The notes below the pieces were generated by a model. That model searched no databases. It was not told the DNA's origin and saw only the letters and a list, made by a program, of their open reading frames with translations. Positions 18,133-24,791 of a stretch of 37,633 nucleotides of DNA are shown one piece after another. The stretch is taken from positions 1-37,633 of the forward strand of contig JACCUI010000016.1 of NCBI GenBank assembly GCA_013811945.1, in the 5' to 3' direction. The stretch is from Pyrinomonadaceae bacterium (GTDB lineage Bacteria > Acidobacteriota > Blastocatellia > Pyrinomonadales > Pyrinomonadaceae). A program made the position numbers and the translations under genes. Position 1 is the first letter of the stretch. Every line of letters starts with the position of its first letter.

Positions 18133-19185
18133 ATGGCCAAACCCGCAAGTTCGAAAGAGGTATGCCAAGGCGCCAAGCGGGTTGCCGCCCCGAAAATAAT
18201 TAAACCGATGCTGGCGACCCTGGTTGACGAGCCTTTCTCCAATCCTGACTGGCTGTTCGAAACCAAGTGGGACGGTGTGCGCGCGGTTTGTTTCATCAGA
18301 AACGGTAAAGCACGGTTCATCTCCAGAAACCAAATCGAGATGACGATGCAGTATCCCGAATTAGCAGATATCGCGCAAAGTATTCATGGCTCAAGCGTAA
18401 TTCTCGACGGTGAGATTGTAGCCCTGGACAAAAACGGCGTGTCGAGGTTTCAGTTACTGCAACGGCGGCTGGGACGAAAGAATGCCGGCGAGATCCAACG
18501 ACTTGCAGCAACCACAAGGATTGCATTTTACGTCTTCGACCTCCTCTATCTGGACGGCTTCGATTTGATGGGATGTAAACTGATCGACCGCAAGGCTACG
18601 CTGGAAGGAATACTCAAGTCGTCCAAGAACATCAGATATTCCGACCACATCATTGGCGAGGGCGAGAAGCTTTTCGAAGAGGTCGCCAAAGTTCCCCTCG
18701 AAGGAATGATCGCCAAACGCCTGGAGAGCACCTACGCGCAACGACGCAGCACCCAGTGGCTGAAGATAAAGACTATTCAACAATCGGAGGTGGTCATCGG
18801 CGGTTACACGGAACCGCGAAACTCCCGCGAATATTTCGGTGCGCTCGTCGTTGGCCTCTACCGTGACGGCAAACTCCATTATGTTGCACACACCGGGGGC
18901 GGTTTTAATCATCAGGCTCTGGCGCAGACTTACAAGCTGATGCAGCCCATCAAGACCAAAGACTGCCCCTTCATCGACAAACCCAAGACCAACGAACCCG
19001 TGCAGTGGGTGAAACCCAAGCTGGTAGCTCAGGTCAAGTTTTCCGAGTGGACGACTGACGGACGTATGCGCCATCCAGTCTTCCTGGGTCTGCGCCAGGA
19101 CAAGGAACCTCAAGAGTGCGTTTTCGAAAGAAAGGGCGACACGGATCGGGTTGTGCCAAAGGCTGTCCGCAAATCCAAACGTTGA
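18133..19185 (+). CDS. Stand-alone ATP-dependent DNA ligase (LigD ligase-domain type)
   Basis: A 350-aa ligase of the bacterial non-homologous end-joining family. The adenylation motif KWDG puts the nucleotidyl lysine at K45. Further ligase motifs are visible (ILDGEIVALDKNG, FYVFDLLYLDG, EGMIAKR and QWLKIKT). The C-terminal OB-fold has LVAQVKFSEWTTDGRMRHPVF, typical of LigD. The primase-polymerase and phosphoesterase domains of full LigD are absent here, and no ku gene is in the window. I chose the ATG at 18133 (GGAG about eleven bases upstream); a TTG 25 codons earlier is weaker. It may act with a Ku encoded elsewhere or in general repair. The next gene, lexA, converges on it. Confidence 0.9.
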   Translation: MAKPASSKEVCQGAKRVAAPKIIKPMLATLVDEPFSNPDWLFETKWDGVRAVCFIRNGKARFISRNQIEMTMQYPELADIAQSIHGSSVILDGEIVALDKNGVSRFQLLQRRLGRKNAGEIQRLAATTRIAFYVFDLLYLDGFDLMGCKLIDRKATLEGILKSSKNIRYSDHIIGEGEKLFEEVAKVPLEGMIAKRLESTYAQRRSTQWLKIKTIQQSEVVIGGYTEPRNSREYFGALVVGLYRDGKLHYVAHTGGGFNHQALAQTYKLMQPIKTKDCPFIDKPKTNEPVQWVKPKLVAQVKFSEWTTDGRMRHPVFLGLRQDKEPQECVFERKGDTDRVVPKAVRKSKR

Positions 19186-19249
19186 TAATTCGTCATCGTT
19201 ATCTGAAGCTCACAAAAGGCCGAGCATCGCGATCCGCACTTACCACTGA

Positions 19250-19288
19250 GGCGAGGTGTCCCAACCGTAGTGGTTCGTCAACCTCGCC
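19250..19288. terminator. Hairpin between ligase and lexA
   Basis: GGCGAGGT (19250-19257) pairs with ACCTCGCC (19281-19288), and inside AACC pairs with GGTT. It lies between two convergent genes, where a bidirectional terminator is expected, but lacks a T-tract on either strand. Confidence 0.35.
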
Positions 19289-19341
19289 AGCCCAGCCGCA
19301 ATGAGGCCTCAGAGGTCAAGCTAGCTAAAGCTCAAAGTAGT

Positions 19342-19962
19342 TTAACTAGTCGGACGAAGTAGCCCGCGAAAGATCCCCTGAACAGCAACTTCCTTTGCGG
19401 GCAGCGTTAACGGCTGGAGTTGAGAGTTGGCTGGATGGAGTTCGACGTTGGGGCCGCGTCGAAAGAGGCGTTTGAGCGTCGCCTGGTTCTCTTCGATGAG
19501 TAAGGCTACGACTATCTCACCATCGCGCGGGTCGGTACGGTTCTCGATCAAAGCAATGTCGCCGTCGCAGATGTGCTCATCGATCATCGAGTCGCCTTTC
19601 ACCCGCAGCGCATAGACTCGTTCCTGGCGCACGCGCCCGAGCAAGAAACGCGGTACGGGGATCGTTTCTGCATTCTCGACGACATCGATGGGGGCACCGG
19701 CAGCGACAGAGCCCAGCAGTCTGACCTCACAAAGCATATCGCTGTCATCAACCTTAACCGTCAGAGCAAAGGCGCCGTCTTCATTCTTGCGGGTGAGCAG
19801 TCCGCGCTTCTCAAGTGCGGCGATATGCTTGGCAATCGTTGCTCTCGATTTAACTCCGAAGTGTCTGGCAATCTGCGCGTAGGAAGGCTCGTGACCATGT
19901 CGCTCAAGAAAGCGGCTAAGATAATCAAGTATCTCTTTTTGTCGCTGAGTGCGCGGGAGCAT
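19342..19962 (-). CDS. lexA: SOS repressor LexA
   Basis: A 206-aa autocleaving repressor of DNA-damage genes. The N-terminal winged helix (1-65) begins LPRTQRQKEILDYLSRFL. The cleavage site is A88-G89 in SVAAGAPI. The S24-peptidase dyad is S125 (VKGDSM) and K164 (ATLKRLF). The length matches LexA. On RecA activation it should cut itself and release its operators. The promoter and a candidate self-operator lie upstream at 20060-19996. The helix-turn-helix differs from E. coli, so a phylum-specific box is expected. Confidence 0.96.
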   Translation of the reverse strand: MLPRTQRQKEILDYLSRFLERHGHEPSYAQIARHFGVKSRATIAKHIAALEKRGLLTRKNEDGAFALTVKVDDSDMLCEVRLLGSVAAGAPIDVVENAETIPVPRFLLGRVRQERVYALRVKGDSMIDEHICDGDIALIENRTDPRDGEIVVALLIEENQATLKRLFRRGPNVELHPANSQLQPLTLPAKEVAVQGIFRGLLRPTS

Positions 19963-19995
19963 AGGTTCAATATTCCGCTGTCAGATGCCCTGGTG

Positions 19996-20013
19996 GTTCA
20001 ATTGATTGAGAAC
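19996..20013. promoter_or_regulatory. Candidate LexA operator (GTTC-N10-GAAC)
   Basis: An interrupted palindrome, GTTC at 19996 and GAAC at 20010-20013, lies just downstream of the predicted lexA start (about 20025). A second half-copy of the left side, GGTTCAAT, recurs at 19964-19971, 31 bp away (three helical turns). Autoregulation is usual for lexA; this assignment is inferred. Confidence 0.45.
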
Positions 20014-20031
20014 AATACTAAAGGCGTCCGC

Positions 20032-20060
20032 ATTCTAGGGCGCGCAAACAAAAGCGTCAA
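20032..20060 (-). promoter_or_regulatory. lexA promoter
   Basis: On the minus strand TTGACG (20055-20060), 17 bases, then TAGAAT (20032-20037). The -35 sits in a perfect inverted repeat CAAAAGC-GTCAA-GCTTTTG (20049-20067). Confidence 0.6.
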
Positions 20061-20101
20061 GCTTTTGTTGCGCCAAAGAATACATTGCCGGTTGCGATCT
20101 C

Positions 20102-20815
20102 TTAGCGGACCGAGTAGCGAGTAAGCGTGCGCGGCAGAATGCGAACACTGGGTGGCATCTTGCTTAAGGTCATCGGCTTTCCAGTCAAGACCTCAGTCGC
20201 CTTCATACCGTAGACGGCTTCGTTAAGATCATTGTCTGGACTGATCACAGCGCCCTTCAATGCTGCGCCGATGAACGCACCCTTGCTCCGTGAGTAGGAA
20301 AGGATTCCGGCATCGAGGGTGGTGTTAGTTGATGCCGCAACTTCGCGACCAACCGGCCCAGCAACTACGCCAGCTTCGCCGCCCATTTCAAACTTATCCT
20401 CGAGCAAACCCTTCACGCCTTCTTCATTCATGATCAGAAACACGTAATCATTCTTTTGCGCACCTATCTGCGCACCAAAGCTTCCGCCGCTCAGATTAAA
20501 AAATGCAGGGGCACTCCAGCCACGTCTCACGCGCTTGCTGATTATTCCCTGACCGCCGCGGCCACCTACAATGAATGCAGCTTTAATCACACCCGGGAAG
20601 ACCGCAATCGCCTCAGCCTTATCCAGCAACTCTTTGGGAATCGCTTTGTCTCTGACGTTCATGATTTCGGTAAATGTCTTCGCCGCCTCGCTTGCATGCC
20701 GCGCAGCGTCCTGGGTCCTCGATTTTTTCTGCGCCGGCGCCGAAACTGCAGATATTGCCAGCACAATAGCCACACTGACCGCCCCGGTCATAGTTCCTCG
20801 CATCGAAAAGTTCAT
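20102..20815 (-). CDS. SYLF-domain lipid-binding protein (Ysc84-like)
   Basis: A 237-aa exported protein. The start ATG at 20815 has AAGGGAGGG six bases upstream and gives a clean signal peptide (cut near APA, residue 28); the in-frame start 34 codons earlier does not. The body matches the SYLF/DUF500 family: DKAEAIAVFPGVIKAAFIVGG, RGWSAPAFFNLSGGSFGAQIG, NDYVFLIMNEEGVKGLLEDKF and YSRSKGAFIGAALKGAVISPD. Eukaryotic members bind phosphoinositides; bacterial ones are periplasmic or outer-membrane-associated with unclear roles. The gene stands alone between lexA and the Cys-rich cluster. Confidence 0.92.
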   Translation of the reverse strand: MNFSMRGTMTGAVSVAIVLAISAVSAPAQKKSRTQDAARHASEAAKTFTEIMNVRDKAIPKELLDKAEAIAVFPGVIKAAFIVGGRGGQGIISKRVRRGWSAPAFFNLSGGSFGAQIGAQKNDYVFLIMNEEGVKGLLEDKFEMGGEAGVVAGPVGREVAASTNTTLDAGILSYSRSKGAFIGAALKGAVISPDNDLNEAVYGMKATEVLTGKPMTLSKMPPSVRILPRTLTRYSVR

Positions 20816-21019
20816 AACTAACCCTCCCTTAACACATCTTGGTGTCGAACGAGCGAACGGAGAACTAAGCGCAGATCGCGTAAAGTCTTCGCTCATTGGT
20901 TTGGTCTGATAGTACACGCAGTGCCGTGATAACGGTAGCTAGGCAGGTTGTGCCGTATGTTTTGAGTCGTATGGTGCGATTCCAGTCGGAACCGAAGAGC
21001 GGTAGTGACCGGGTAACTC

Positions 21020-21208
21020 TCACCAAACGGCGGAGTGTCTTGAGGTTAGCCCGATGCGCCCACCACGGGTACTGGTTAAGTTGACGGCGTTAACCGCAGC
21101 CATCGTGATTTCATCAGCAAACGCCCTCTTCAACGGCGACGCTGTGAGGATCAGAACCGTGCCAAGTTGGCGTGGGAGGCGCGGTGCGTTACGGAGCTGT
21201 GCGATCAT
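21020..21208 (-). CDS. Doubtful small ORF coupled to the DUF4198 gene
   Basis: A 62-aa frame whose ATG overlaps the stop of the preceding DUF4198 gene as ATGA. That overlap is typical of coupled genes, but the product is basic, lacks recognisable motifs, and has no good ribosome binding site. It may be noise in a 390-bp gap (20816-21204) that otherwise shows nothing clear. Confidence 0.2.
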   Translation of the reverse strand: MIAQLRNAPRLPRQLGTVLILTASPLKRAFADEITMAAVNAVNLTSTRGGRIGLTSRHSAVW

Positions 21209-22032
21209 GAGGTTCTTTTGCTGTTTCTGATTTCAAAGGTCAAGCTGGCCCACTTCGATTCGTAATTGAGATCAGGCTGCGAGAGCGGCGTCATGTGAAT
21301 GAACTTCACGTACCACTTCCCTGCACCGGCAAGATTGAAGGTCGCGAGGCCGTCGGCGTTTGTGCGCGCCTCGAGTAGATGCAGTTTCCCGTCGCGCGAC
21401 TCCCATCCAGCCATGACAAACTGATTCGGCACGGGCTGGCCTTCCACCGTGCAAAGCACGCTAATGGTATCTCCCGTTCTCAAAGCGTAGGGATTCTGCT
21501 GAGGAATGACCTCCGCCGGGTAATTAAGTTGTCTCTTGTAGTCGTCGGAAAGCTTGTCTCCCACCTGAAATACAGCGCGCACGTGTTTCGAATAACGCTC
21601 GCGGACGTCTTTGTTCAACTCGTTGTTTTTCTTTCGCTCGGCAAGAGTGTCAGGGATGCCGTCGTGTTTGAGGTAATCATTGAACTCGGCGGCCTTCAAA
21701 TCAATCTCTTTAGGTTTGGTTGAAACTCCAGCCAGATAAGTTCCTGGTCCACCCGTCTGGACGTCCATCACCGTGGTTTTTCTCTCGTCCCGCCAGCTCA
21801 CCCACTGGCTGATGGGCCCACTAAGATCCGGAGCATATAAGCTGATATCTCGGAAACGGGCACGAGCGACCAGCCCTTCGCTTTTTTGGAAGGTTCCATT
21901 CAGGAGGCGGACGCTGGCTTTCGTGTTTGGCGCCAAAAAATAGGAATCGACCTTCATGAACAGGTCATGGCCGCTGGCAACGGCCGTTATGAGAAGGGCC
22001 ACGGTGAATGCCGTCACAGTCTTTCGCTTCAT
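21205..22032 (-). CDS. DUF4198-type exported protein (possible metal/nickel-transport related)
   Basis: A 275-aa protein from the ATG at 22032, chosen for GAGG eight bases upstream and for the signal peptide (cut after AVAS, so the mature protein begins GHDLFMK). The start H-D-L-F-M-K-V-D-S-Y and two Ig-like beta modules (residues about 35-120 and 180-270, the latter with GDTISVLCTVEGQPVPNQFV) fit DUF4198, seen in NikM-like and CbiK-like periplasmic components near metal importers. There are no membrane helices beyond the signal and no permease next to it. It begins ten bases after the PCYCGC gene ends, so the two form an operon. The metal specificity is unknown. Confidence 0.85.
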   Translation of the reverse strand: MKRKTVTAFTVALLITAVASGHDLFMKVDSYFLAPNTKASVRLLNGTFQKSEGLVARARFRDISLYAPDLSGPISQWVSWRDERKTTVMDVQTGGPGTYLAGVSTKPKEIDLKAAEFNDYLKHDGIPDTLAERKKNNELNKDVRERYSKHVRAVFQVGDKLSDDYKRQLNYPAEVIPQQNPYALRTGDTISVLCTVEGQPVPNQFVMAGWESRDGKLHLLEARTNADGLATFNLAGAGKWYVKFIHMTPLSQPDLNYESKWASLTFEIRNSKRTS

Positions 22033-22042
22033 TTTTGAAACC

Positions 22043-22543
22043 TCATTGGTGCTGATGCTCGACTGAATACTTCTCAACAATCTTTTCGCGCACTTGCTCC
22101 GGTGTCAGCTTTTCATCTTTCTGCAGCTTGTAAGCCAGCAAGGCTTCATCGACGCATACCGCGCAGTGGGAGGCGTGGTCATCTACGAAACATGTGTGAA
22201 GGCTCTTGTGTCCGAAGGCTTTATCGCATTCGCAATAACAGGGCAGCTGAGCCAGGGTGTCGGGAATCTTTTTAGCTACCTCATATGCTTCACGCGTCTT
22301 GCCAAAGAACTCCGACGCCGCCAAGGTTGGCGGAAGGCTTGCGAGTTCTGAAGCCACTTGATAAGCGGGGATTCGCGGCTTAGCGTGACCGGGGGCAGGT
22401 GGGGCCGTATCGGGCAAAGCCACTGTTGGCCCACCATGTTCGTGCGCGATCTCTGTATCGCCACCTCCAGGCTTCATCACCACCAGAGTACCGGCGCCCA
22501 GTGCCAGGATGACCAGGAGTATAAGTAAGAATTTGGTTTTCAT
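22043..22543 (-). CDS. PCYCGC-motif protein (PF13798-like)
   Basis: A 166-aa membrane-anchored protein. Residues 5-23 are a signal anchor (FLLILLVILALGAGTLVV), followed by a His-containing, Pro-rich linker. The C-terminal domain has PCYCECD at 101-107, then GHKSLHTCFV (H112, H116, C118) and HASHCAVCVDEAL (H123, H126, C127, C130). The canonical motif is PCYCGC; here Gly is Glu. This dense Cys/His set could bind a metal or run disulfide chemistry, but the function of the family is not established. It precedes the DUF4198 gene by ten bases. The Cys-rich gene upstream on the same strand ends about 215 bp away with a hairpin between. Confidence 0.85.
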   Translation of the reverse strand: MKTKFLLILLVILALGAGTLVVMKPGGGDTEIAHEHGGPTVALPDTAPPAPGHAKPRIPAYQVASELASLPPTLAASEFFGKTREAYEVAKKIPDTLAQLPCYCECDKAFGHKSLHTCFVDDHASHCAVCVDEALLAYKLQKDEKLTPEQVREKIVEKYSVEHQHQ

Positions 22544-22692
22544 CGATCGATTAACTCCTAACTTTGGACTTACTTCTCTTGCAATCGCGCAGCGGAACCA
22601 GTTGTTGGAGTGGCGACCCCGGAATCATCTCGCTCACCCCCATCAATGTTCGCCAGCTCTAAAACCCGCTTTCTCCGACAAGGCAACCCCCG

Positions 22693-22736
22693 CCCGCACC
22701 CCGAACGGAGCTTAAAAGCTCCAATCGAGATGCGGG
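22693..22736. terminator. Nested hairpin between the Cys-rich and PCYCGC genes
   Basis: An outer CCCGCA/TGCGGG pairing encloses an inner GGAGCTT/AAGCTCC with a 2-base loop. It begins about 20 bases after the stop of the minus-strand Cys-rich gene. There is no strong T-tract, so it could terminate, stabilise or divide the cluster transcript. Confidence 0.45.
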
Positions 22737-22758
22737 GCGAAAAGGCTGCGGCCTCGCA

Positions 22759-23019
22759 CTAACCCTGTTTCTGCTTGTCCTTCATCTTCATGTTGCACGA
22801 GTCACCACTCCAGCAACACCCATCCTTCGCGGAATGATCCTTGGGTTGATTCTTCATCGAGCAGGAATCACCCTGGCAGCAGCACGACTCCACCGCGCAA
22901 CACGATTCGGTCTTAGTCTTCTGGTCTTTCGGTGTTGAGTTTTGAGCGAGGCCAACAGTTGAAACGGCGGCCGCGAGCCCGAGCGCGAGGCCCAAGGCAA
23001 ATCCCCTGAGGTTTTTCAT
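22759..23019 (-). CDS. Small exported Cys-rich protein with duplicated CCxxGDSCxMK motif
   Basis: An 86-aa protein with a signal peptide (1-25, ending GLAQ) and good AGGAGA five bases before the ATG. The mature 60 residues hold nine cysteines. Two copies of CC-x2-GDSC-x-MK (46-56 and 68-78) follow an extra CC pair (40-41), with Met next to Cys and many Lys. The pattern suggests a small periplasmic soft-metal (copper-like) binder or metallothionein-like protein; this is inferred from composition. I do not recognise a named family. It lies in a cluster with a PCYCGC and a DUF4198 protein. Confidence 0.75.
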   Translation of the reverse strand: MKNLRGFALGLALGLAAAVSTVGLAQNSTPKDQKTKTESCCAVESCCCQGDSCSMKNQPKDHSAKDGCCWSGDSCNMKMKDKQKQG

Positions 23020-23053
23020 TTTGTTCTCCTAAACTGAAAAAAAATAATTGCCT

Positions 23054-23077
23054 GATATCAGCGAACACACTGATATC
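23054..23077 (-). promoter_or_regulatory. Stem-loop or operator before the Cys-rich gene
   Basis: GATATCAG and CTGATATC form a perfect 8-bp stem with an 8-base loop. CTGATATC also occurs as a direct repeat 18 bp apart (23052 and 23070). On the minus strand the stem is followed by nine bases and then eight Ts (23037-23044), just before the ribosome binding site. It could be an operator or an attenuator. Confidence 0.4.
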
Positions 23078-23119
23078 GCTGTGGGCAGACGCGAATGTCT
23101 GTCCTTCGCAGGCGGATCT

Positions 23120-23638
23120 CTAGATTAGGAAGACGCAGCAGCGGAGGTAGGTATGTCCTCGATTGGGTAATCGGAGTGGCGTAGAAAGCGGAGCGCTTTG
23201 TTCCAGAGAATTCTCAGCGGGAAGAGCTGAATTGGCCAGTACCGGAGCGGCAGCGACCTCATTTATTCGTATTTTGGCAGGGATCGTCGCCCTACACACT
23301 GCGAGCGGGCAGTCTTTCATCATGCCGGACGATGATCCACCCGCCATTATCAGGGTGCTGTCTGACTTGTTGGTTCGCTGAGCTGCTGGTTTCGTTTCAC
23401 CAGCGTTCTTTGCGCAACAGCTATGGGATCCACCCGACGAGCAATCCTGACCTGAAGCGACTATCGTCGCGTTCCGTCCTGAATGGTAACCCGAATGCTT
23501 TTCTGAGATAGAGCTTGAAGCAGTCGCCGCGGCGACCATCCCTTCACATCCCATCATGCAACCCGCGCCAGCAATCCAAAGGGTGAGCACCGGCGCCAGC
23601 ACAAATCGAACAATTTTAGTTGAGGGCAGCGTCCGCAT
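23120..23638 (-). CDS. Hypothetical exported Cys/Met/Ser-rich protein
   Basis: A 172-aa protein, first of the minus-strand Cys-rich cluster. It has a hydrophobic N-terminus (RFVLAPVLTLWIAGAGC) that could be a signal or lipoprotein anchor at C27, although the -3 position is Gly. Then come GCEGM, a Ser-rich stretch with DCSSGGSHSCCAK, a later MMKDCPLAVC, and an unusual C-terminus LRCCVFLI. Eleven cysteines with nearby Met and His suggest metal binding. No family was recognised. The start ATG at 23638 has a weak ribosome binding site. Upstream, CTGGTCGT (23659) and ACGACCAG (23699) form an 8-bp inverted repeat that might be regulatory. Confidence 0.6.
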   Translation of the reverse strand: MRTLPSTKIVRFVLAPVLTLWIAGAGCMMGCEGMVAAATASSSISEKHSGYHSGRNATIVASGQDCSSGGSHSCCAKNAGETKPAAQRTNKSDSTLIMAGGSSSGMMKDCPLAVCRATIPAKIRINEVAAAPVLANSALPAENSLEQSAPLSTPLRLPNRGHTYLRCCVFLI

Positions 23639-23844
23639 CTCAGGTCAAGTTTAGCAATCTGGTCGTCATTTGTCGACCTGGACGTTTTTGGCCCGCAAAC
23701 GACCAGCATTTTGAGGAGTGTGATCTTTTTGTGACGTTGTGGAATCGAACCAGCTTGAGTGTAGCCTCAGTGCTAGACTTTCGCTAAACTGTTCACAAGC
23801 TATAGAAACATCATGTACAACTAGGATATTCGGGAGGAATTATT

Positions 23845-24084
23845 ATGGAGATAGATAAGAACAAGATCGTGACGCAGGATGAATTGAATGAGCCCGCTCC
23901 GATAGATCAAGTTGAGGATCGCGTCGAAGCCGAAATGAAGGTGATAGAAGGTAAAGCGAAAGAGCAAGTGGCCCATGGTCTGCAAGACAAAAACCTGGAG
24001 CGAGAGGCTCAACAGCTCAAGCAAGAAGGCGAGCGGAGTTTGAAAGCTGCAAAGGAAGCCCAAGTTGAGAAGGAGAAGCCCTGA
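23845..24084 (+). CDS. Small hydrophilic CsbD-like protein
   Basis: A 79-aa, highly charged, predicted helical protein with no signal peptide. The stretch VIEGKAKEQVAHGLQDKNLE and the following EAQQLKQEGERSLKAAKEA resemble the repeating GKxKE pattern of CsbD stress proteins, but the match is loose. A strong GGGAGGAA precedes the ATG by seven bases. It is convergent with the TlpA-like gene, with the two ends four bases apart. A general-stress role is a guess. Confidence 0.65.
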   Translation: MEIDKNKIVTQDELNEPAPIDQVEDRVEAEMKVIEGKAKEQVAHGLQDKNLEREAQQLKQEGERSLKAAKEAQVEKEKP

Positions 24085-24087
24085 TAA

Positions 24088-24717
24088 TTATCCCTTCAGT
24101 GCTTCTTCGATAGCATCTCTTAGCTGTTGAGGCGTGGCAGCCGCACTAAATCCGATGAACCGTTTCAAAATGCGCCCGTTGCGGGAAATTACAAAGCTCT
24201 GAGGAATCGCGTCCCGCCCCTGCATCAAAGCGATGGCCACCTCCGGGGTGGCCCAACCGACCGGATAGTCCATCTTAAACTCCTGCACAAAGCGTCGCAC
24301 GCCCGCCGCCGAGGCTTCCGGGTTTTCGGTTGAAAGACCGACCACCTCCAAACCCTTCGCCCGAAATTCGTTATGAAACTTGACCAATTCGGGAATCTCC
24401 ATGCGACACGGTCCGCACCAGGTGGCCCATAGGTTCACCACCAAAACCTTGCCAGCGTAGTCTGAAAGTTTGATGGGCCGTCCGTTCACAGCTTTCAACT
24501 CAGTATCAAGTACCACGGGAGGCAACGTAACCATCGAGCCCGCAGCGGCCGCCGCAGGCTTGGCAGGGTTGATTGAAACAGGTCCGGGCTTCCCAATTTC
24601 ATCCGCAGAGTTACAGCTTGAAATTCCAAAAACAGAAACGAGCGACAATACCAGAACAGTTAAAGCGAGACGCGCCGGGGTTAGCAAATGATTCTTCTCT
24701 CGGTTTTCTTTTGACAT
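24088..24717 (-). CDS. TlpA/ResA-like thioredoxin-fold lipoprotein
   Basis: A 209-aa exported thiol-disulfide oxidoreductase. The N-terminus has basic residues, a hydrophobic stretch and lipobox ISSC with C35 as the lipidated residue. An Ala/Pro linker leads to the thioredoxin fold with active site WCGPC (C101 and C104), preceded by LVVNLWATW and followed by the cis-Pro region DAIPQSFVI. This is the usual layout of membrane-tethered TlpA/ResA proteins that reduce apocytochrome c or other periplasmic thiols. No cytochrome maturation gene is adjacent. The Cys-rich exported proteins about 400 bp away could be clients, but that is only inferred. Confidence 0.9.
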   Translation of the reverse strand: MSKENREKNHLLTPARLALTVLVLSLVSVFGISSCNSADEIGKPGPVSINPAKPAAAAAGSMVTLPPVVLDTELKAVNGRPIKLSDYAGKVLVVNLWATWCGPCRMEIPELVKFHNEFRAKGLEVVGLSTENPEASAAGVRRFVQEFKMDYPVGWATPEVAIALMQGRDAIPQSFVISRNGRILKRFIGFSAAATPQQLRDAIEEALKG

Positions 24718-24791
24718 CTTAATAATACTGCGTGCCAGCTATTCCTTAAATTGGGATCAGCATAGCATTCCTCCTCGGCCGCTTACGAGTT

